A stretch of DNA of 64,000 nt from Cyclobacterium marinum DSM 745 (GCF_000222485.1 NC_015914.1:4632001-4696000), one strand, 5' to 3'; shown: positions 9,605 to 18,591, counted from the first letter of the stretch. Notes: a model not told the origin generated them from the letters alone. Numbers and translations: made by a program.

Positions 9605-9647
9605 AACCCGGGATATGCAATAGACCTTCTATTACATATCCCGGGTT
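9605..9647. repeat. Long near-perfect inverted repeat (hairpin) without T tract
   Basis: AACCCGGGATATG (9605-9617) pairs perfectly with CATATCCCGGGTT (9635-9647); inside, AATAG pairs with CTATT after one mismatch, leaving a five-base loop. The downstream side is A-rich, not T-rich, on the plus strand, so it is not a standard terminator for the cyclase gene. It lies 35 bases before the next start codon. Confidence 0.8.
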
Positions 9648-9681
9648 AAAACAAAATCTGAATTGTCAAAAACACTAAACG

Positions 9682-10713
9682 ATGAAAGCAATAATAAGCA
9701 CAGGGTATGGATCAGCGGAGGTTCTTCAAGTACAAGAAGTACGGATGCCTCTACCTAAGGAAAATGAAGTTTTGATAAAAATATATGCAGCTTCCGTCAC
9801 AAGAGCAGGAAGTATGATGCGCACAGGGAAACCTTATATTGGCCGTTTATTTTTAGGGCTGTTGAAACCTAAGAATCCCATTCCGGGAACTGGCTTTGCA
9901 GGAGTGGTGGAATCAGTAGGGAATGGGGTGAGGTCTTTTAAGGTAGGCGACCGGGTATTCGGAGAGTCTCTTGAGAATTACGGTACACAAGCAGAGTATC
10001 TATGTCTTCCTGAAGATGGTATAATTACCACCCTACCTAATAATATGACTTTTGAGGAAGCCGCGCCGGTTTGCGATGGGGCATTAACCTCCATTAATTT
10101 TCTAAAGGAATTGGCTGAAATAAAACCAGGACAAAAAGTTTTGATCAATGGCGCTTCAGGGAGTTTAGGGACTTCTGCAGTACAGCTTGCCAAATACTAT
10201 GGTGCTGAGGTGACTGGAATCTGTAGTACCCAAAACATGGAATTGGTGAAGTCATTAGGTGCCGATCATGTTATTGACTACACGAAACAAAACTTTTCTA
10301 AAAATGACCAAACATATGACATTATCTACGATACGATAGGGAAGTTGTCATTTTCAGCATGCAAAAGTTCTTTGACTGAAAAGGGAATGTATATCTCTCC
10401 AGTACTTGGGATGCCACTCCTTTTTCAAATGTTATGGACCTCAATATTTGGAAGCAAGAAAGCAAAGTTTGCTGCTACAGGATTGAAACCCGTTGCTGAA
10501 TTAAAGTCACTATTTAAAGAAGTAAAGGAGATCATTGAAACAGGTAAACTAAAATCAATTATAGACAAGAGTTATCCCTTAGAACAAGTTGGAAATGCAC
10601 ATAGGTATATTGATAAGGGGCATAAGCGAGGGAATGTAGTTTTAGTCATGGAACATAAATCCCACAAACGGCCGATAGCAAAACCACAATTAAATAATAG
10701 CGAATCGGCTTGA
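9682..10713 (+). CDS. Zinc-independent medium-chain dehydrogenase/reductase (NAD(P)-dependent alcohol dehydrogenase-like)
   Basis: 343 residues. The N-terminal GroES-like part has GTGFAGVVESVGNGVRSFKV and GDRVFGES without the Cys/Glu zinc ligands; the Rossmann part has KVLINGASGSLGTSAVQLAK (GxxGxxG-like nucleotide-binding turn) and 'YGAEVTGICSTQNMELVKSL'. This fits quinone-reductase/enoyl-reductase-type MDR proteins, which reduce alkenals, quinones or similar carbonyl compounds with NAD(P)H in the cytosol. The next gene starts 12 bases after its stop, so both are probably co-transcribed. Physiological substrate not predictable. Confidence 0.85.
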   Translation: MKAIISTGYGSAEVLQVQEVRMPLPKENEVLIKIYAASVTRAGSMMRTGKPYIGRLFLGLLKPKNPIPGTGFAGVVESVGNGVRSFKVGDRVFGESLENYGTQAEYLCLPEDGIITTLPNNMTFEEAAPVCDGALTSINFLKELAEIKPGQKVLINGASGSLGTSAVQLAKYYGAEVTGICSTQNMELVKSLGADHVIDYTKQNFSKNDQTYDIIYDTIGKLSFSACKSSLTEKGMYISPVLGMPLLFQMLWTSIFGSKKAKFAATGLKPVAELKSLFKEVKEIIETGKLKSIIDKSYPLEQVGNAHRYIDKGHKRGNVVLVMEHKSHKRPIAKPQLNNSESA

Positions 10714-10725
10714 AACGATAAGAGT

Positions 10726-11745
10726 ATGAAACGGACAAAACTAATACTCAGGATAGTATTTATCCTTGCAAGCATAGGTTCTTTGACCTTCGTACCGTGG
10801 ATTTTGGTTAAGGCGTGGATAGTACCATTACCGCACACAGTTCAGGATCAAGTAAATGAAGCAATTGACTATGGCTTTGATGGAATGGTAGTCTATGTGG
10901 ATAAAGCAGGTCAGTCACCCACATTGTATACAGCCGGCTGGCATGACCGGGAAGAGAAAATACCTGCCCGTCCAGATGCCCTATTTAAGATTGCCAGTAT
11001 AGGCAAGTTATATGTTGCAGTTGCTATCGCTAAATTGGCTAATGGCAATCGTTTGTCTTTGGACAAAACCCTTGCTGATTACTTCCCAGAACTTGTGGGG
11101 AAAATTGAATATGCAGAAAGGATTACTTTAAGATTAATGGTGCAACACCGATCTGGTATTCCCAACTTTATCGACAATCCTGCTTACTGGGAAAATCGAC
11201 CGAATTTCAATAAGGAAGCCCTTGAATTAGCCATAGAAATGCCTGCTAGTTTTGAACCAGGTGATGATTATGAATATTCGAACACCAATTATTTGTTGCT
11301 TTGCCAAATTATTGATAAAGTAGTGGGATACAATCACAACCAATTTATCAAGGAGGAGATTTTAATACCACTGGGGTTAAACAATACTTTTGCTTCACTT
11401 AGTGAAGTAAATATAGACGATGTCATGAGTGGCTATTATGTGGGGGAGGAGCAGGATTTTAAGATGGAGGAACAAGGAATGTTAGCCACAGCAGCTGATG
11501 TGGGTACCTTCTTGAGAGCATTAAACGATGGTTCACTGTTTGATGAAGGGGAACAGGAAATCTATTCCTCAATTTATGTGTATGAGCATACAGGTTTGAT
11601 TGTTGGCTATCAGAGTATTGCGAAATACCACAAAGACATTGATGCGGTTGTGATTCAATTTAACAATACAACTAATTTTGATGGTTATGATTGGAATCTT
11701 GCAGAAATCATCTACAACCGCATAGTGAAAATAGTAAGCGATTAA
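10726..11745 (+). CDS. Serine hydrolase of the beta-lactamase / penicillin-binding-protein class C family
   Basis: 339 residues with an N-terminal hydrophobic segment (about residues 7-28) that acts as signal peptide or anchor, so the enzyme works in the periplasm. The family's three catalytic motifs are visible: S-I-G-K (SxxK, in FKIASIGKLYVA), Y-S-N (YEYSNTNYLLL) and H-T-G (YEHTGLIVGY). Members are esterases, D-amino-acid peptidases or beta-lactamases; the sequence does not discriminate. It is 12 bases behind the MDR gene. The length is at the short end for the family, with a compact C-terminus. Confidence 0.85.
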   Translation: MKRTKLILRIVFILASIGSLTFVPWILVKAWIVPLPHTVQDQVNEAIDYGFDGMVVYVDKAGQSPTLYTAGWHDREEKIPARPDALFKIASIGKLYVAVAIAKLANGNRLSLDKTLADYFPELVGKIEYAERITLRLMVQHRSGIPNFIDNPAYWENRPNFNKEALELAIEMPASFEPGDDYEYSNTNYLLLCQIIDKVVGYNHNQFIKEEILIPLGLNNTFASLSEVNIDDVMSGYYVGEEQDFKMEEQGMLATAADVGTFLRALNDGSLFDEGEQEIYSSIYVYEHTGLIVGYQSIAKYHKDIDAVVIQFNNTTNFDGYDWNLAEIIYNRIVKIVSD

Positions 11746-11876
11746 AAATATGCATTTTGGCAAATATTAGGGGATAAGATTGCCGCATTCCTATAAACCT
11801 TAGGCTGAAAGTAAAACCACAGGGATTCCAATTTTGTTAGATAAAATCCTTTTAACTACCTTAAAAGCATATTAGG

Positions 11877-11906
11877 TTGAGGTATTGTTTCTTAGTGATA
11901 TTTTTG
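11877..11906 (+). promoter_or_regulatory. Bacteroidota-type promoter for the GH97 gene
   Basis: TTG at 11877-11879 (-33 element) is followed after exactly 19 bases by TATTTTTG at 11899-11906, a full match to TAnnTTTG. Predicted transcription start is near 11913, giving a leader of about 34 bases before the ATG. Confidence 0.6.
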
Positions 11907-11946
11907 CGACAAATTTGGCCTCCATTAAAACAAAAAACTTGCCTGT

Positions 11947-13872
11947 ATGAAGATTAAAATTTCCATAATATTGGTTTTATTGGCTTTTGTATCTTGTTCA
12001 AAACCAAGTGATTTTCAGTTGTTATCTCCAAATGGGGCACTACAGGTCAATGTTTCAAATTTTAACAATTCCAGTGTTTTTACTGTAATGAATGGTTCGG
12101 ATACCATTCTGGAATCCTCCAGAATAGGACTAAAAGTAAACGGTATTAGTTTTGTTGAAAATGTATCATTTAGCGATTTTAAAAAGGCCGAAATTAATGA
12201 AACCTGGGAAACCATAAATGGTAAACAAGCGACTGTCAAAAACCATTATAATGCATTTAATTTCAAAATTGCTAAAACCCAGTCCTCATCTTATGGGTAT
12301 GAAATTGAGTTCAGGGTTTATGATGATGGTTTTGCCTATCGGTATATTTTTCCCACTGAAGCCATTCAAGACAGTATAAAAATTGATCAAGAATTAACCA
12401 GCTTAAATTTCAAGGATGACTATACCTATTGGGCATACAATGGTGAAAAACATAATGTAGGGCCTGTTACCAGGACTGAAGAAAGTATTGAAGAAGTTAG
12501 AATCCCTATTGTTATGCAATTTCATGACAATAGTTTTATGGCCATCCATGAAGCAGAAATAATGGGATTTGCTCCTTTTTCTATCGCTGCTTCGTCCAAT
12601 GACAAATCACTTGCTTTTAATATAGTTTATTCAAAACGCAACCAACCTTTTAAGACCTCATGGAGGGCTTTTATGTTGGGAGAAAAGGTAGGAGACTTGG
12701 TTGAATCTAATTTGTTAGTGAATTTAAATGAACCCAATAAAATTTCAGACCCTTCTTGGATTAAAGGAGGCAAATCATTGTGGGATTGGCGAGTTTTAGG
12801 TTATAGAGCTGCCGATGGTTTTGAATATCAACTAAACACCCAAACCCATAAAAGAATGATTGATTTTGCTGCTGAAAATAATATTCAGTACTTATTAATT
12901 GATGCAGATTGGTATGGGGATGAGTTCAATGAAAATTCAGATCCAACGACCACCAGAGATGGGGTTGATATAGAAGAATGTATGCAACATGCTACTCAAA
13001 ATAATATTGGGATCATCCTTTATTTAAATGATGTAGGCGCCAAAAAGTTTGGTTTGGAGAGGGTTTTGAAACAATTTTCAGAATGGGGGGCCATAGGCGT
13101 GAAATATGGTTTTATGCAAGGGACTTTAGAAGAGAAGGTAAAGCAAACCAGGGTCATTGTCGAGTTGTGTGCCAAGTACAAATTGATGGTTGATTTCCAT
13201 GACAATCCAATTCCCCCAAGTGGAGACAGAAGAACTTGGCCCAACCTTATTACCAAAGAATTTGGTCATGCTCAGGGAGATGCCAAATATTCTCATTTTC
13301 CGGAAACAGCTGTCAATCAAGTTTTAATTAATCAGATTGCAGGGCCTTTGGATATGACCAATGGATGGTTTGATTTAAATAGTGCACATGTGGGTAGGCC
13401 TAAAGTTTTTGAGGAGCTACCAGGAACTGTGGTTGCAGAAGTAGCTAAGCTTATTACCATTTATTCCGGATGGATGGTATTGCCTGACAGCCCAGAAGCT
13501 TATTTACAAAAAGAAGATTTGTTTGACTGTATTCGGAAAATGCCTGCACAATTTGACAGTTTTAAAGTACTTGATGCTTTGCTTGATAAGCATGTTAGCA
13601 TTGCCAGAAAAGCAGGGGATGATTGGTTTGTAGGTTCATTGACCAACAGAGAGGCACGCTCTATTACATTGGATTTAAGTTTTTTATCAGAGGATGAAAA
13701 TTACGAAGCGATTCTTTATGAAGATGCCGAAAATTCTGATTTCCTAACCAATAAAGAATCTTATACTATACGCAGTATGGCTGTTAATGCCAAAACAAAA
13801 CTTGTTGCTCAAATGAGTAGAGGTGGGGGACATGTTATGTATATTAAAAAATTGTCGAACAATAAAGAATAA
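11947..13872 (+). CDS. Glycoside hydrolase family 97 lipoprotein (alpha-glycosidase, inverting-type signature)
   Basis: 641 residues, with a lipoprotein signal ending FVSC (Cys about residue 18). The order is an N-terminal GH97 beta-sandwich (LLSPNGALQVNV, then 'YRYIFPTE'), a TIM barrel (WDWRVLGYRAADGFEYQLNT, 'LIDADWYGD', GVKYGFMQ), and a C-terminal domain. At the barrel position where retaining GH97 enzymes carry the nucleophilic Asp (pattern VKxDF) this protein has Gly388 (VKYGF), as in the inverting SusB-type enzymes; Glu438 (ITKEF) matches a conserved acidic position, while the Glu that follows FH in SusB-like enzymes is Asp419 here. Known GH97 members are alpha-glucosidases or alpha-galactosidases acting in the periplasm. 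It is monocistronic with its own promoter, away from the SusC/D genes. Confidence 0.9.
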   Translation: MKIKISIILVLLAFVSCSKPSDFQLLSPNGALQVNVSNFNNSSVFTVMNGSDTILESSRIGLKVNGISFVENVSFSDFKKAEINETWETINGKQATVKNHYNAFNFKIAKTQSSSYGYEIEFRVYDDGFAYRYIFPTEAIQDSIKIDQELTSLNFKDDYTYWAYNGEKHNVGPVTRTEESIEEVRIPIVMQFHDNSFMAIHEAEIMGFAPFSIAASSNDKSLAFNIVYSKRNQPFKTSWRAFMLGEKVGDLVESNLLVNLNEPNKISDPSWIKGGKSLWDWRVLGYRAADGFEYQLNTQTHKRMIDFAAENNIQYLLIDADWYGDEFNENSDPTTTRDGVDIEECMQHATQNNIGIILYLNDVGAKKFGLERVLKQFSEWGAIGVKYGFMQGTLEEKVKQTRVIVELCAKYKLMVDFHDNPIPPSGDRRTWPNLITKEFGHAQGDAKYSHFPETAVNQVLINQIAGPLDMTNGWFDLNSAHVGRPKVFEELPGTVVAEVAKLITIYSGWMVLPDSPEAYLQKEDLFDCIRKMPAQFDSFKVLDALLDKHVSIARKAGDDWFVGSLTNREARSITLDLSFLSEDENYEAILYEDAENSDFLTNKESYTIRSMAVNAKTKLVAQMSRGGGHVMYIKKLSNNKE

Positions 13873-14214
13873 ACAGGTGGGGCACTTTCGTACTGAGTTT
13901 TTGGATCAATAGTTGAGCTATTTCTTTGATAAAAACAGGAATAATAAATGCTAATTTAGAGAGGTATGGTTTTCTTGCTAAAAACCGGTAAAAGTAGAAA
14001 GTATAGAAGGGGGAACTTCAAAAAGATTGCTAAAAATACACTTTAACCCTACATGAAATGGACATTGAGTTTTTATGGTTAGAACCGAAAAATAGCTGCA
14101 AAAAGATACTGTTACTTCTAAAAACATTAAATTAGTGTTTTCCAAGGGTGAAAAGGAACCTTCGAGAGATTCTTTTTCACCTTGTTCATTTCATTCAGAA
14201 ACTTCCGATCTATA
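13873..14214. other. Intergenic region, nothing recognised
   Basis: AT-rich sequence between the GH97 stop and the VOC-family start. No convincing ORF, terminator stem or repeat was found. A short frame opening at 14148 overlaps the next gene in a different frame and is not supported. Confidence 0.5.
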
Positions 14215-14601
14215 GTGAAAATAGAAAAGCTACACCACGTCGCCATAATTTGTTCCGACTACCAAAAATCAAAAAAGTTTTACACAGGCATTTTAGGCTT
14301 TGCGATAGACAAAGAAATTTACAGAGAAGAAAGAAAATCCTATAAACTTGATCTTTCCTTAAACGGGCAATATTTAATCGAACTCTTCTCTTTTCCAAAA
14401 CCACCTTCAAGACCTTCCCGGCCTGAAGCAAGAGGTTTGAGGCATATTGCCTTTGGGGTAAGCAACTTATCGGAAACTATTGACTACTTGAAATCCAAGA
14501 AGATAGCTGTGGAGGAGGTTCGAATAGATGAATTTACAAACAAGCAATTTACATTTATTGCCGATCCTGATGATTTACCAATTGAGTTTTATGAACTATG
14601 A
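14215..14601 (+). CDS. VOC-family (glyoxalase I-like) metalloprotein
   Basis: 129 residues from a GTG start at 14215, which yields MKIEKLHHVAIICSDYQKSK, the standard N-terminus of these proteins; the frame is open from an ATG at 14182, but those 11 residues match nothing in the family. Both halves of the paired beta-alpha-beta-beta-beta fold are visible, with metal-ligand candidates His in LHHVAI, Glu in LIELFSF, His in GLRHIAFGV and Glu in LPIEFYEL. Members are lyases or isomerases of glyoxalase type, or dioxygenase relatives. The stop overlaps the next start (ATGA), so the two genes are translationally coupled. Confidence 0.82.
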   Translation: MKIEKLHHVAIICSDYQKSKKFYTGILGFAIDKEIYREERKSYKLDLSLNGQYLIELFSFPKPPSRPSRPEARGLRHIAFGVSNLSETIDYLKSKKIAVEEVRIDEFTNKQFTFIADPDDLPIEFYEL

Positions 14602-15203
14602 TAGCTATTGAAAATTATATTCAAGGTTTTAATATATTATTTCCTCAATGTACAAATAAACTACCATGGGAAATAATCAATGAACTTGATAGCATGATTA
14701 AAAAGCGATTTTCTGAATTATCATCTGACTATAGGGTAGAAAATAATATTGCCATCCATAAGACAGCTACTCTAGAAAAAGGAGTAACAATTAAAGGAAG
14801 TGTGATCATTTCTGAAAACTGCTTTATTGGTGCCAATGCTTATTTAAGGGGGCCAATTTTTATGGCTAAGTCAGTAAAAGTAGGGCCCGGCGTGGAGATA
14901 AAACAATCCCTAATTTTTGAAAATACCGCCCTAGCTCATTTTAATTATATTGGAAACAGTGTGATAGGCAAAAACATTAATTTTGAAGCAGGTTCAATTT
15001 GTGCCAACCATTATAACGAGAGGGAGGACAAGACCATATATGTTAAACATAATGGGGTGGTGATAAATACTAGATCCAAAAAATTCGGAGCCTTGATTGG
15101 GGATAAAACAAAGATTGGTGCCAATGCTGTTTTGTCTCCAGGAACTTTTTTGGCAAGAAAAAGTACAGTTAAAAGGCTTGAATTAGTAGAACAAATAAAA
15201 TAA
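14598..15203 (+). CDS. Left-handed beta-helix (hexapeptide-repeat) protein, GlmU/LpxA-like
   Basis: 201 residues. After an N-terminal alpha-helical stretch of about 50 residues come imperfect hexapeptide repeats ([LIV]-G-x4 pattern: 'ATLEKGVTIKGSVIISENCF', 'VKVGPGVEIKQSLIFENTAL', 'GDKTKIGANAVLSPGTFLA'), giving a short trimeric left-handed helix. Such folds are acyl- or nucleotidyl-sugar acetyltransferases; no separate nucleotidyltransferase domain is present. It overlaps the VOC gene by four bases. Function beyond the fold is unknown. Confidence 0.75.
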   Translation: MIAIENYIQGFNILFPQCTNKLPWEIINELDSMIKKRFSELSSDYRVENNIAIHKTATLEKGVTIKGSVIISENCFIGANAYLRGPIFMAKSVKVGPGVEIKQSLIFENTALAHFNYIGNSVIGKNINFEAGSICANHYNEREDKTIYVKHNGVVINTRSKKFGALIGDKTKIGANAVLSPGTFLARKSTVKRLELVEQIK

Positions 15204-15272
15204 ATGAATTAGAAAAGGGACACGGCTTCTTATTTTTCTACTATAATTAGTTAATTCTCGAATGAACAGCCT

Positions 15273-15911
15273 ATGAAAATAATCTCAACGAATATTGGCA
15301 CACCAACTACTTTTCTTTAGAAAGGAAAGGAAGAAACAACTGGCATCTTTAAAAAGCCTACAAATGAAAGGCTCTATTTAACGAAAAACGATGTGTTAGG
15401 TGATGAGATTTCCAATCGGTTGAACCATGGAGGCTATTATAAAGCCTGTTATTTGTTTTCTGCTGAACAATACCCCTACTGGAAGGATTTGTATCCTGAC
15501 CTTGATTGGTCTTGGGGCATGTTTGGAGAAAACCTTACAGTAAGTGGATTTGATGAAAGAGAGGTGCAGCTGGGTGCAATTTATAAGGTAGGGGATGCCA
15601 TGATTCAAATTTCCCAATACCGAGAACCCTGTTATAAGTTTGGACATAAATTTGGAACCCAAAAAGTACTTAAGCAATTTATTGAACATGGTTTTGGAGG
15701 TACTTATGTAAGTATTCTAGAAGAAGGCCATGTTGGTATTGGTGATGAATTTATCCTTGTAGAACGGCCTGAAAACAGTTTAACCGTAGCATCCTTATTT
15801 CAACTGGTATTCGCAAAAGAAAAGAACCAGGAATTGCTGAAAATTGCAGCTAAAAGCAAAGCAATTCCTCCCAAGAAGAGGATTTTATTTAGCAATTATA
15901 TTGAAAAGTAG
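15273..15911 (+). pseudogene. MOSC-domain (YiiM-like) gene interrupted by an in-frame TAG
   Basis: An ATG at 15273 starts MKIISTNIGTPTTFL, the usual N-terminus of YiiM-type MOSC proteins, but codon 16 is TAG (15318-15320) where the family, as I recall it, has Trp (TGG). The same frame continues without further stops to 15911: 'KGKEETTGIFKKPTNE', then GGYYKACYLFSAEQYPYW, 'MFGENLTVSGFDE', and YREPCYKFGHKFGTQKVLKQ with the conserved MOSC Cys. MOSC proteins handle molybdenum-cofactor sulfur chemistry; YiiM reduces N-hydroxylated base analogues such as 6-hydroxylaminopurine. A GTG at 15393 could restart translation but would lose the first 40 residues. Either a recent nonsense mutation or a sequencing error. 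Confidence 0.8.
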
Positions 15912-16004
15912 GGTTAATAATGCCTCGATAATGGAAATATTCTTTATGCTGTGTATATTCTTTTTTTAGCTTAGGAATTTCAAGTACAATTAGCTTTTAC
16001 TTTA

Positions 16005-16592
16005 ATGGTCGATCTAAACAGATTAAAACAAATTTATAAGTTTGGTAAGGAGCTTAGTTTAAAGGATATCCAGGTTTTATTAAAGGCCGCAAAAAATGGT
16101 TCTTTTAGCAAGAAAGAGCTTCTCATAAATGAAGGCTCCAAAAGGAATGATGTTTTCTATATTAAAAGTGGTTTGGTTCGTTGTTTTAATATTAATGATA
16201 AGGGAGAAGAAATTACCTTAAAATTAATCCCAGAACATCAGGTTGTGGCCAATGTTGACTTGATTTTGTTTAGCCAAGCCTCCAGATATTTTTATGAAGC
16301 ATTGGAAAATACTGAGGTATTTTTTATTGATTATGATGTATTGCAGGATTTGGTCGCAAGGAATCCGAAATTAGAGGCCAATAGAAAGTATGTGCTTCAA
16401 CGTCTATTAAAAGAGTCCATGGAGAGGGTTGAGTCTTTCGTCTTACTAACTCCAGAAGAAAGGTACCAAAGGTTTGTAAAAGACTACCCAGGGATTACCA
16501 ATAGGGTTCAGGATAAATACATTGCAAATGTTCTTGGCATTACTCCCGTTTCACTTAGCAGGATTAGAAAAAGGATAGCTTCAAAATACTAA
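16005..16592 (+). CDS. Crp/Fnr-family transcriptional regulator
   Basis: 195 residues, typical for the short Bacteroidota Crp/Fnr proteins. An N-terminal cupin-like sensor domain (about residues 20-110: 'KELLINEGSKRNDVFYIKSG', then LVRCFNINDKGEEITLKLIP) is followed by the long dimerisation helix and a C-terminal winged helix (about 145-190) with 'IANVLGITPVSLSRIRKRIA' as recognition segment. There are no Fnr-type Cys clusters. Glu/Arg residues needed for cAMP binding are not clearly present, so the ligand is open. Stand-alone gene; the next gene begins 91 bases on. Confidence 0.88.
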   Translation: MVDLNRLKQIYKFGKELSLKDIQVLLKAAKNGSFSKKELLINEGSKRNDVFYIKSGLVRCFNINDKGEEITLKLIPEHQVVANVDLILFSQASRYFYEALENTEVFFIDYDVLQDLVARNPKLEANRKYVLQRLLKESMERVESFVLLTPEERYQRFVKDYPGITNRVQDKYIANVLGITPVSLSRIRKRIASKY

Positions 16593-16646
16593 TCATTCGA
16601 TTTTATAAATTATCTTTTGTTAACGCCTTTAGCCTTAGGGCTGTTT

Positions 16647-16654
16647 TAGATTTG
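16647..16654 (+). promoter_or_regulatory. Candidate Bacteroidota -7 box
   Basis: TAGATTTG matches TAnnTTTG exactly, 29 bases before the ATG at 16684. The only TTG upstream (16617-16619) is spaced too far, so the -33 element is not convincing. The box overlaps an alternative TTG start at 16654 and argues against it. Confidence 0.35.
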
Positions 16655-16683
16655 TGTCATTGTTAAATTTAAAAACGAATATC

Positions 16684-17403
16684 ATGACACTTTCAAAATC
16701 AATTGTTGCAGCTTTTGTCATCCTAAGCTTGGTCTCTTGCGCAAACGAAGAGGATATGGAAATTAAAAATGTAGTCTCTGAAGAAGAAGCTGTAGTGCTA
16801 ATAGAAAGCTCCCTGCAAAAAAGTACAGGAGGTTTAAATGAAATGACCAACACCTTTTCTGAAGAATTGACTACAGATATCACCTTAAATGAGCTTTGCG
16901 GCACCTTGTATGAAGCCTCCTTTAATTATAATTATAACGAGGCTCCTATACTAGCAGATTATGAGATAGATTGGTCCTATATGATGGCTTGCAATGGTCT
17001 TAATGTACCACAAATGGTGGAATTTGAGGCCAGTTCAGTTGGTAGTTATTCAACATCAAGAATTAATTCCAATGATGTTACCAATACTGTCATAGCCATT
17101 TCAGGATTACAGCCATCAGCTTCTTCGCTCTTGTTTAGTGGTTTTTTTAATAGAGAAGGAACCCAAAGCATCACTACAAACCTAAATACAAGAAGCTTAT
17201 CGAGTAAATTTAATGCTGATTTGGTTAATGTGCTTATTGATAAATCAAATTACAGCATATCCTCTGGTGGTGGAACATTTGTTCTATCAGGATTGAGTGA
17301 AAATATTCCCTTTTCTTTTTATGGTACAATTGTTTTCAATGGAAATGGCAGTGTTTCCTTAACAGTAAATGAAAACAATTATGAAATCAATATAAACGAA
17401 TAA
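16684..17403 (+). CDS. Hypothetical lipoprotein
   Basis: 239 residues from the ATG at 16684, which gives a lipoprotein signal ending LVSC (Cys19) followed by acidic residues. The mature part has an acidic N-terminal stretch, two Cys residues (in NELCGTLYEA and MMACNGLN) that could form a disulfide, and a Ser/Asn/Thr/Gly-rich C-terminal half that looks all-beta. I recognise no family. The next gene, a sterol-desaturase-family protein, begins four bases after its stop, so the two are co-transcribed; an envelope location is supported, a function is not. Confidence 0.75.
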   Translation: MTLSKSIVAAFVILSLVSCANEEDMEIKNVVSEEEAVVLIESSLQKSTGGLNEMTNTFSEELTTDITLNELCGTLYEASFNYNYNEAPILADYEIDWSYMMACNGLNVPQMVEFEASSVGSYSTSRINSNDVTNTVIAISGLQPSASSLLFSGFFNREGTQSITTNLNTRSLSSKFNADLVNVLIDKSNYSISSGGGTFVLSGLSENIPFSFYGTIVFNGNGSVSLTVNENNYEININE

Positions 17404-17407
17404 AACC

Positions 17408-18175
17408 ATGGAAGGATTCAGCATTCACTATTTTACTCCTATAGCTAGCAATATTATTCGCTACTTTTTGGTTGCAGGTACGGCTTATGTGATTTTCTAT
17501 AAGTTTTATCCCAATAAATTTTTTAAGAACAAAATTCAGTTAGGTCTTGTTAAGAATAAAGATTTTATCCGTGAGATTTTGCATTCAGTGCAATCGAGCT
17601 TTGTGATTGGCCTGGTGATAGCTTTGTTTTTATTTACCCCACTACGTGATTATGTTACTATTTACAATGATTTTCATGAATACCATTTTCTGTGGATACC
17701 ATTAAGCATACTATTAGCATTAATACTGCATGATAGCTATTTTTATTGGATGCACAGGATTGTACATCACCCTAAATTGTTCAAGAGCATACATTTTACC
17801 CATCATAAGTCTACAAATCCCTCTCCATGGACCTCACTTTCTTTTCATTTTTATGAAGCAATTACTGAAGCCCTGGCTGTTCCTTTAATTTTAGTTTTGA
17901 TTCCAATGCATCCTTTGTCATTGATATTTTTTGGGTTATTGTCTTTTTGTTTTAACGTTTATGGGCATTTAGGCTATGAAATAGCACCAAAATGGTTCAG
18001 GAACTCTCTTTTATTTGAAGTCCTCATTAGCTCAACTTATCATAATCTTCATCATGCAAAACCTAAGGGGAATTATGGTTTGTATTTTAGGTTTTGGGAC
18101 AGGTTATTAAAAACGGAAAACCAAAATTATAGGATGGATTATGATCGAATACAAAAAAGAAGGTTTGGCCAATAG
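17408..18175 (+). CDS. Sterol desaturase / fatty acid hydroxylase-family membrane protein
   Basis: 255 residues with four or so hydrophobic segments and the histidine boxes of the di-iron membrane hydroxylase superfamily: HDSYFYWMHRIVHH (about residues 115-128), HFTHHKSTNPSPW (about 135) and YHNLHHAKPKGNYGLYF near the C-terminus. Members hydroxylate or desaturate lipids (sterols, fatty acids, carotenoids) at the inner membrane using O2. It follows the hypothetical lipoprotein with a four-base gap. The lipid substrate cannot be deduced. Confidence 0.88.
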   Translation: MEGFSIHYFTPIASNIIRYFLVAGTAYVIFYKFYPNKFFKNKIQLGLVKNKDFIREILHSVQSSFVIGLVIALFLFTPLRDYVTIYNDFHEYHFLWIPLSILLALILHDSYFYWMHRIVHHPKLFKSIHFTHHKSTNPSPWTSLSFHFYEAITEALAVPLILVLIPMHPLSLIFFGLLSFCFNVYGHLGYEIAPKWFRNSLLFEVLISSTYHNLHHAKPKGNYGLYFRFWDRLLKTENQNYRMDYDRIQKRRFGQ

Positions 18176-18591
18176 TTGGGTAGAAGCCTACAGCAGACAA
18201 GGCAGTAGGTTTCTTTTGTTTTGGCACCATACTCAATCTTCAGACGGCTTGATTTTAATGTGAAATTATTACTTAACCTATGGTAACGTTGTTTTTTATT
18301 ATTCAAGCATTTTTTACCAGTAAAGTAGTTGACATCAACTTAAGTTGATATTTCTTAATCACTCAGAGAAGGGTGGTTTATTACAGCTATTTCAAAATAT
18401 AATTCTTTTAAAATATTATTAATAAATATTTACTTGTTATCTTAGAAAGATTTATAGAATTAAAATCTATTGGTAGGGGCTTGTTTCCCGTCTATTTAGG
18501 AATCCGCTGATTCAATCAAACAGTGGATTACCCGTTTCAAATTTCAGCCTGATTAGCCTGCGATTATTTTAAGAACACTAAAATTTATAAT
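18176..18591. other. Intergenic region with a perfect 16-bp palindrome
   Basis: No ORF is supported. The region is AT-rich and holds ATCAACTTAAGTTGAT at 18334-18349, a perfect dyad that would suit a dimeric regulator's operator. It lies about 240 bases upstream of the next gene. Nothing else was recognised. Confidence 0.45.

Noticed and set aside
14148..14345. 65-codon ORF overlapping the start of the VOC gene
   Set aside because: It overlaps the clear VOC reading frame and encodes an Arg/His-rich sequence typical of an out-of-frame translation.
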